This document shows, piece after piece, positions 57,100 through 64,000 of a DNA stretch of 64,000 nucleotides. The notes under the pieces are model-generated. The model was not told where the DNA came from, ran no database searches, and saw nothing but the letters and a program-made list of their open reading frames with translations. The stretch's first letter is position 1, and the number at the start of each line of letters is the position of its first letter. The DNA is taken from contig CM029115.1 in assembly GCA_016859345.1 (NCBI GenBank), positions 14,668,001 to 14,732,000 of the forward strand, in the 5' to 3' direction. A program made the translations under genes and the position numbers. The DNA is from Istiophorus platypterus (lineage: Eukaryota > Chordata > Actinopteri > Istiophoriformes > Istiophoridae).

Positions 57100-59870
57100 G
57101 AGATACATAAGCTGTGAATATATTTAAATTGAACAAGCATACAATTACTGACATTTCTTCTCACAAAACATGATGTAAAGCCTGACGGTGGACCTCCAAA
57201 AATACTTCATTAATATCCATCACTCAAAAGTAGAGAAAGCTTTAATCAGCAACAAGGTTCATCATGAGCAAAAGATAACAGCCCACAGACTTTCAGAAGC
57301 TGCAAGATTCCTATATACATAACCGAGGACAAAAAGTTATTCTCGTGGCTCACATGCAGATGAAAAGGAGGGAAGAGTCGGAGCGTCGTTAAGAATATGT
57401 GCTCAATGTAGTTACTGTAAGTCTGGTCCAAGCCTTGTTATCGAGGATGAGCATCGGCACTCTGTTTCCATCCAGCATTTCAGATCCGAGTAAAGCACTT
57501 CCCAGGATAAACTTCTCTTCTTATACACAGGCCACATCTCAGTGTGTGTAGGGCGGGTGGCCGGAGCCTACGGAAAGCACCCGTGCCTTGCCGACAGACG
57601 CAACAGCCACCGTGTTTCTCCCAACCCTTCAGCACCGTCACATGGGGGGCTCACTCAGCATAAGAGGGATTACAGTTGAGTGGGGAGCATTACATAACAT
57701 TGTAAGAGCCCCCTGTGCATGATCAAGGTTTCACAAATAGTAGCCTTAGAATTGCATAAAGCATTGTTTTCAAACCGCTGTTCACAGGATAGTGGTGGGT
57801 GTGGGCTATAGATAAACAACGGGTGGGCGGTGTGAGTTGCAGAAGTCTGCTTTGACCGCTGAAGGAAGAACAGCAAAGCCAAATGAGTACAAAACAAGAT
57901 CATGACTGTACAGCACTGTACCACACTGTAGTGGGAGTTTATCTAAATTAAATATCACAGGTGTCAGCTAAGGTGACACATTAACTGAAGAGGAGTCAAT
58001 AAGGAAAGGGAAGATATCAACTAGTTGAAAGAACTCTGTCAAAATGAGTGATGGTACACACAAAGAAGCATATTATTATACAGTTTTTTTTGTTGTTGTT
58101 TTTTTTTTTTTTTAAAGAAAATTAACCTCAGTCCTTGAAGAGGAAAACAGTTACAGGCTGAATCTTAGGTTAGGTTTTTATTTATCTAGTGAAAGTGAAA
58201 GAAGAAAAAAAAAAAGCTACACACCTGTTAGTAACTGAAGAACAAATATTTGAAAACCTAGTTATTGAAGGGACAGTTCAATCTGTCTTCAGATACATCT
58301 GGTGGAATCCCTGTGAGCAGGATCTTAGTCTTGGTGCTGTACTGTATGGCCCACTATGTGTGAGGGAAGACAACAACGCTGTCCTGGAACAGCCTTTATT
58401 TGGCAATCCAAATGTGACTACACAACATTGCATAACCCCAATATTCACTCATTGCTGGCCTATGGCAGCAACTGGATCTCGCTCTGGCAACAGGCCATAA
58501 GTCTAATCACTCTAATCACACTAATATTCCCACTGCGTCACTTATCCGCGGAACAAAGGCCAGCTTTGGTGTAACCAAGGGCTTCGTTCTCCACCTATTG
58601 GGTGCTTGCCTCCACAACTCCCCATTGAAGACACATTAACCTAATGTGACAGATGTACTGCCATACCAAAGATGCAGCCTGTCAAATTTTTCAAACTGGA
58701 CCTTGTGCTTCCAAACAGACTGGGATATGCTCTGGTGCAAAGAGAGTAACAATGTATTGCTATATCTGCTTTACGTAGAAGAACAACGCATTGACAAAAT
58801 CGGAACAGAACACCACGTTTTGCTGGAAATAACTGCACTATTGGGAACAACTGGGACATAACTAGGCTAGCTGGAGAGGACCAAAGAAAAGCTTGCGGCA
58901 CAGGAGCCTGAGAGGCCTCTGGATGTTAGAGGCAGGCTATAAAGAGGAAGGTCACAGCGCTCATCCTTGCTGACAGTGCTGATGATAAACAGCTTCAAAA
59001 TCTAGTCGAGGCATGGTTCAACAATGAGGCAACAGTTTGAATAAGGGTTGCAACTGATGAAACAAACTTTTGAGCGTTTCTGAGAATTTCCTGTGGTCAA
59101 GCAATTCTAGATGTGACATCTGTACTGACTGGAAGTCATGCAGCGCAGAATGGTAAGACAGACTTTAACTGTCTTGATTATCTGCCAGAGAACGACCACT
59201 GAGTGAACCAAAGCCAAGCTGGCTGGCATTGACTAGCAAACCTCATACAAGGGATTGACACCAGGTATGTAAAGAGAGATAGGAAAACTACAGGCAGCAT
59301 AACAGAGGGACCCCGTGCAGTCATAGCATTACTCTGTCTAGAAGGATGCATTAGGAGCGTGCAGTGATGATACTGCACAGGGATTTGTAGAGACACTGGT
59401 GTTTGTGAATTATGTGCCCAACTGCCCAGCAGGTTTATGACAGTTATTCTATTTTTTAGGGCCTCAACTATTATCTTTATTATGAATTTATTTATTGATT
59501 TTTTCTTACATTTATCAAAAAAATGAATACAGTGTCAGAAATCGGTAAAAAAAAAAAAGGCTAAACCCAAGCTGATGTAAATTGTTCTGCTCAAACATCA
59601 GTCTAAAACCAAAAGACAATCAACTTAAAATCAATTAAATTAAGAAAAAGCGGCAAATTCTCACATTTGAGAAGGCAGAGCTGCAAATGTTTAGCATTTT
59701 TCCTTCGATGTACTGATCCATTAATTGCTACAAAAAAAATCAAATTGCTATAGGTTATGGGTTTTTTCTTATTTGAATCTTATATGGACTGCAATTATAC
59801 AGCCCATTTCTAGTCTTATTGACCACTCAAAGGGCCTTACACTACTGCCACAGTAACGCATTCACGCACT
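57100..59870. other. Non-coding DNA upstream of pitpnm2
   Basis: No coding exon is recognised. A GC-richer patch at about 57540-57660 (GGGCGGGTGGCCGGAG) could be a leader exon or promoter of pitpnm2, but no decisive splice site was found. The remainder is AT-rich, with a poly(T) run near 58084-58113. Confidence 0.35.
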
Positions 59871-59873
59871 TTA

Positions 59874-59931
59874 TAATAATAATAATAATAATAACATACA
59901 CACATACATATATACATACACATACCTATAC

Positions 59932-59993
<62 letters not shown>

Positions 59994-59997
59994 ATTT

Positions 59998-60035
<38 letters not shown>

Positions 60036-60070
60036 GAATATATGCATACAAACACATATAAATACATATA
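59874..60070. repeat. (AAT)n - (TG)28 - (AC)14 compound microsatellite
   Basis: Seven AAT units, then ATAC-rich sequence, a perfect (TG)28 run at 59935-59990, a 13-base spacer and a 29-base AC run at 60004-60032, followed by more ATAC/ATAT repeats. The TG and AC runs are reverse complements, so the locus is an inverted repeat of alternating purine-pyrimidine. Confidence 0.95.
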
Positions 60071-63000
60071 TATACATATACACAGTCAAAGATATTTGGC
60101 CAATGTCATTAAAATATCAGGAACCTATGGCAGTCTATGGTTATATTTATTATTATACATTAAATTTTACAAATGTTGGACACATCTGTGTCAACATGGT
60201 TGTTGATAATTCACGTTCTCTTGCACTGAGTGACTAGCCGGGATAAAAACATTCACTAGAGACAAAAACATGAAAAAGAAATTTTAAAAAATTAATATTT
60301 TCTTTTAAGCAGAGTTTCTACATTGATTTTAATTTCAGCTTTCGCCTTCCTACAATCTGGTTCTGTTGAGATAAATTATTTTTATGTTTAATTTCAGCAT
60401 AGCTTTTAATAAAATATGAAAATCTTGTAGGATACGGTTTCTCCAGCTCAGGGGCACAACAGCCAAAGGTGGACAAAACCAAACTGGCTCCAATGTGTCT
60501 GTCACATATTTTGTCTGTGTTTTTGAGTCATAATGTAGATACTTAAACTTGATTAAATGATAACAAAGCACACACATATTTATGCATTATGGTCAGGCTT
60601 AGAAACAGAATGCAATATCTTCTCCTTTAAGGTTATTCTATAGATTAATGAGGCCTTCTAACTTCTCCTTAAATATGAATCAATATTTCTCTTCTACAGC
60701 TGTATTGCAAACTCAGACCTATACTGAAATGCCACAACTCATTGATGGTTTAAACCTGTATATATCTGACTAATGCAGATGCTGTTCACAGCAAAGACCT
60801 GTAACGCTCAATCCCCCTGCAGCCTAGAGAGAGTACTGGCACCATGCTTGACCCAGAAAAAAGGCCCCTCACACACAGAGCTTAAAAATAGCCCGTTCAC
60901 AATAATCCTAGCATACGCAAGCAGAGTGCTTGACGTTGTTTGTTCAGAGAATATGCCCATTCCCTTCTAAAAATACAGTCTCTGCCCACCCTAGGAAGTG
61001 ACGTAATAGCAGCAAACGCCAATGCACAGCGCTCATCACAAAGCAGCCTCCAGTCTTCCTGCTCCTGAATCGACAAAGCTGAAGCCAACAATAGCTACAA
61101 CATACTTTTAGTTTTGTACCTTTGCTCACTGCTGCTTTCTTCATCCATCAAATGTGACAAGCTGTGGAGGGATTGTGCACCCAGAAGTGTATACATCTGC
61201 AACTACCTCATCTGTGACCATCTCAGAAGGTGTGATGAACCATCTGATCAGCCGTCTAGGCAAGAGCATGACTGTTTAAAATCACGGGTTTATATAACTT
61301 ATTTCTATTTCAAGGCTGAATTAGACACTAAAAATCTACTAAAAGCTTCTTTAAAGGCACAGAGGAACTTTCCAGATAACATGATGCTACCACATTAATA
61401 CCACAGGGGCCATATGGATGGTGCCTGCAAACACAGCTACATCTGTGTGATTGCAAGAGCTAGCATAAACAATCAAGTGCTGAAAGATGTGCACATCTGC
61501 TCACCTCACCAAACAGGGATAAGTGTCTGACTTAAACAGTTGAAACCTGCTTACTCCGCAGAGCAAACACTGGATTATCCATCAGAGACTGAAGGCTCTT
61601 GCTTTCACCTAAACATTAAATCTACCCTCCACTCTGAGATCCATTTTCCTTGCCACCTCAGGCTGTTTTGTATCAACAAAGTGAAAGTGGGATTAACAAT
61701 TCTGCCTGAAGGTACAACATATAGCTCAGGAATGAAAGCTATATGCACAGTAAACTGGCTGGCCACAAGACAGGGAGCAACAGCTGGTGACAGAAAGTAG
61801 AACACTGGGGGAGAGGTGTTTACTCACATAAGACTTTTTCCCAAAGGCCACAATGGTAGCACTTCTTTAAATTTAGCCCTGTTTTAAAGAGCATCACTTT
61901 GAGGCGGAGCAGCAGAGGAGGTGGTGAATCCCAAAGCTGCTGGGGATTGGGGGAGTGTAGGGGGATGAGGGGTGTAGGTGGGGGTTCCCTCATGACTGAC
62001 TGAAGGTGAGACCTCTTTAAAACACAAGCGGAAAAGGTTAGCCCCTGGACTGTTTTAGTACCATAGATCTGTTTCACAGAGCGTTGCCTTGACACTGTAG
62101 AGACAACTCCAGCCATGACAACCTCTGCAAACAAAGCTTCAGTCTATGACAAGAACCCCTGATTGAGCTAATAGGTTTATCCACCAATCCAGTTAAAATG
62201 TCAAAAGGCTAAAGACAATGCTGTTCGTGGCGGGCTATGGGCTGTATGCACTATGTGCCCCGAGTTTACCATCCACCTGCAATGACAATGAAAGCAATGA
62301 AGAGTACTTCAAACGAGCACACTGAATAGAGATTATACTTCTCTGTTCCATGGAGTATCTACTATGTACAAAATATTAAGGATCATTAGTCAGGGGTATA
62401 ACTGATAAAGATAAACTAATTGTTACAGATTACTGAATAAAAACTTGATTTCAATCCAACAAAATCGGCCCCCTCTTAGGGCTTACTAAAGAATGGGCTA
62501 ATCACTCTTTCCTCCAGATTGACAACTTATATTTTTAGCTAAAAATTTGTTGGTATTAAGGCGTTACATGGTAACTTGAGGAGGTACAGCTTTCATCTAT
62601 ACTACATTTGTGAATGTGCAGGGTATTAATCAACCATTTTACCCTTAATAAATGATTTTTAAAAAATATCTCTAACCATTTGAAATACTCCACGGGACAG
62701 CAACTAGAATATTTCTAAACAGGAGTAGTTTGGGCGGAGACTACCTGACAAAGACCATCTTTTCCTTTGTATGACTTCAATAAGCCACCAAAGGGATGAG
62801 CAAACATTTATCTTTTTTCCTATTTTAAAAAGTGGACAGAATTGTTTGCATGCTATATCACACCATGCACAGCTCAAAGGCACAAGGAGCAAGAGCAGGG
62901 AAAACATTCCGAGTGATCCATTATTTAGCCTGCATCACAGATTCAATTTAAACTGAGGCTAATCTAACAAAACAGATCAATGTAGATGAAACACAATGCA

Positions 63001-64000
63001 ACCCCCTTATATCAAATTTCTTACTATCAAAGTTGAGTACACCACAAAAGAAACAACATGAGTTAAAACATCATGCTAGCAGTGCCATATGCTTCTATGG
63101 CGGTTTGATCATGTAAAATGCAAGAGAAAAAAATGCAAATCGTAATAAATTGTGATGCATCATGTTGTGCGACACACTGTAAGTACAGTTGGATCTGCGC
63201 CCTAGATTAAGGCCATTACTCTTCCTGTCCCTCTGCTCCTCCACAGGCTAAGGAGGTTAGATGCACAATCTGCCCTTGTTCTTTACTAATCATCAAAGTA
63301 CAAGGTGAAAGCTAAAAATATTCGACACCCTCTGAGCATCTCCTTCATTGCATTCCTCTTCCTTCTCCTAATCGTCTCCCTCCTACAGTAGTTCTGCAAG
63401 ATGAACTGCTTTTAAAAATATATTCTCCTTTACAGGGGGAGGTAATGAGCAAGGACCACAGATACAGCAGAAAATGTGGTGTGGTGAGGAAAGCAAAAGT
63501 TTGCAGAGGAGATTACTTAAGCGCATGATGATGAATAAACAAACAAAAGTGTTAAGTCTGCATAAAGACCAGGCATTCTTCACATTTATGGCACAAGATA
63601 CAGTAAATCTAGAGTAAATATAAACTAATCATTAACACTTGAAAATGTTACATAGAGTAAATCATGATTATAAAAGAAAGCCACACCTGAAATGTAATTC
63701 CAACAAAGTTATCAGCTATTTTTGATCTTGCTAACTGACTTACAATTATATGCTTGGAAATTGAGTATTGTCAAAATAACTGTACAACATCTAATGGCAA
63801 ATATGAACTCGATCCAAGGCAGATTGGTGAACATCATAATATATAAAGCTCTGAACCAGTGGAAAATAAGAAAAGGTTTAGATTACATAGCCCCACAGCA
63901 TGTAATTAAAATTTGACATAAATAAATTTGATGCCCAGTGACTGCAGAGAACTTTAAGCTGCTTTAAGTGGGGCCATTGTTTTCTTATGCCTCAGTGATG
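60071..64000. other. Non-coding DNA at the right end
   Basis: No gene, RNA gene or recognisable mobile element was identified. A Pro/Leu-rich frame at 61820-62134 (minus) and other 60-100 codon frames lack family resemblance and good splice flanks. The stretch may be pitpnm2's upstream intron or intergenic. Confidence 0.4.

Noticed and set aside
59819..60237. Several Cys-Val/Thr-His repeat open frames
   Set aside because: Products of the TG/AC microsatellite.
61820..62134. 104-codon minus-strand frame, Pro/Leu-rich
   Set aside because: No family resemblance, no clear splice sites or promoter; consistent with chance.
1..64000. A dedicated novel defence, viral or biosynthetic system
   Set aside because: All confidently identified genes are conserved vertebrate genes with complete orthologous structure, and no intact transposase, reverse transcriptase or endogenous viral gene was recognised.

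Overview
The window is nuclear DNA from a vertebrate, almost certainly a ray-finned (teleost) fish. Genes are split by many GT-AG introns, intergenic DNA is AT-rich with long microsatellites, and the proteins match human orthologues exon by exon while differing at scattered residues. Several dispersed repeats look like families common in fish genomes. There are no operons, CRISPR arrays, phage genes or other prokaryotic features, and I recognised no tRNA or rRNA gene.

Layout, left to right. (1) 1-3242: the first coding exon (minus strand) of an unidentified gene whose remainder lies left of the window, with a GC-rich promoter and 5' leader at about 3100-3740. (2) 6898-12575: trafd1 (minus, 11 coding exons, 579 aa), a TRAF-type zinc-finger regulator of innate immune signalling. 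(3) 16542-21813: mob1a (minus, 6 coding exons, 216 aa), the Hippo-pathway adaptor of LATS/NDR kinases. (4) 23023-26784: mthfd2 (plus, 8 exons, 338 aa), the mitochondrial folate dehydrogenase/cyclohydrolase, head-to-head with mob1a. (5) 29347-31028: arl6ip4 (plus, 5 exons, 239 aa), a Ser/Lys-rich nuclear speckle protein. (6) 35153-56918: pitpnm2 (minus, 25 constitutive coding exons plus a candidate 92-codon cassette exon; 1377 or 1469 aa), a phosphatidylinositol transfer protein of ER-plasma membrane contact sites. (7) About 57100-64000: no protein-coding exon found; probably pitpnm2 upstream or first-intron DNA with a large TG/CA microsatellite.

Coding coordinates were read by eye from splice signals and reading-frame continuity. 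In all five complete genes the exon lengths add to an exact multiple of three and every junction keeps frame, which is the main internal check. UTR ends, promoters and polyadenylation sites are much less certain.

The genes are ordinary housekeeping or signalling genes and do not form one pathway. The most unusual points are: the joining of two human synteny blocks (as I recall, TRAFD1, ARL6IP4 and PITPNM2 on 12q24; MOB1A and MTHFD2 on 2p13); the conserved divergent mob1a/mthfd2 pair; a frame-preserving extra exon in pitpnm2; pitpnm2 splice acceptors abutting long microsatellites; and paired splice-like signals antisense to the leftmost gene. I did not find a clearly novel biological system.
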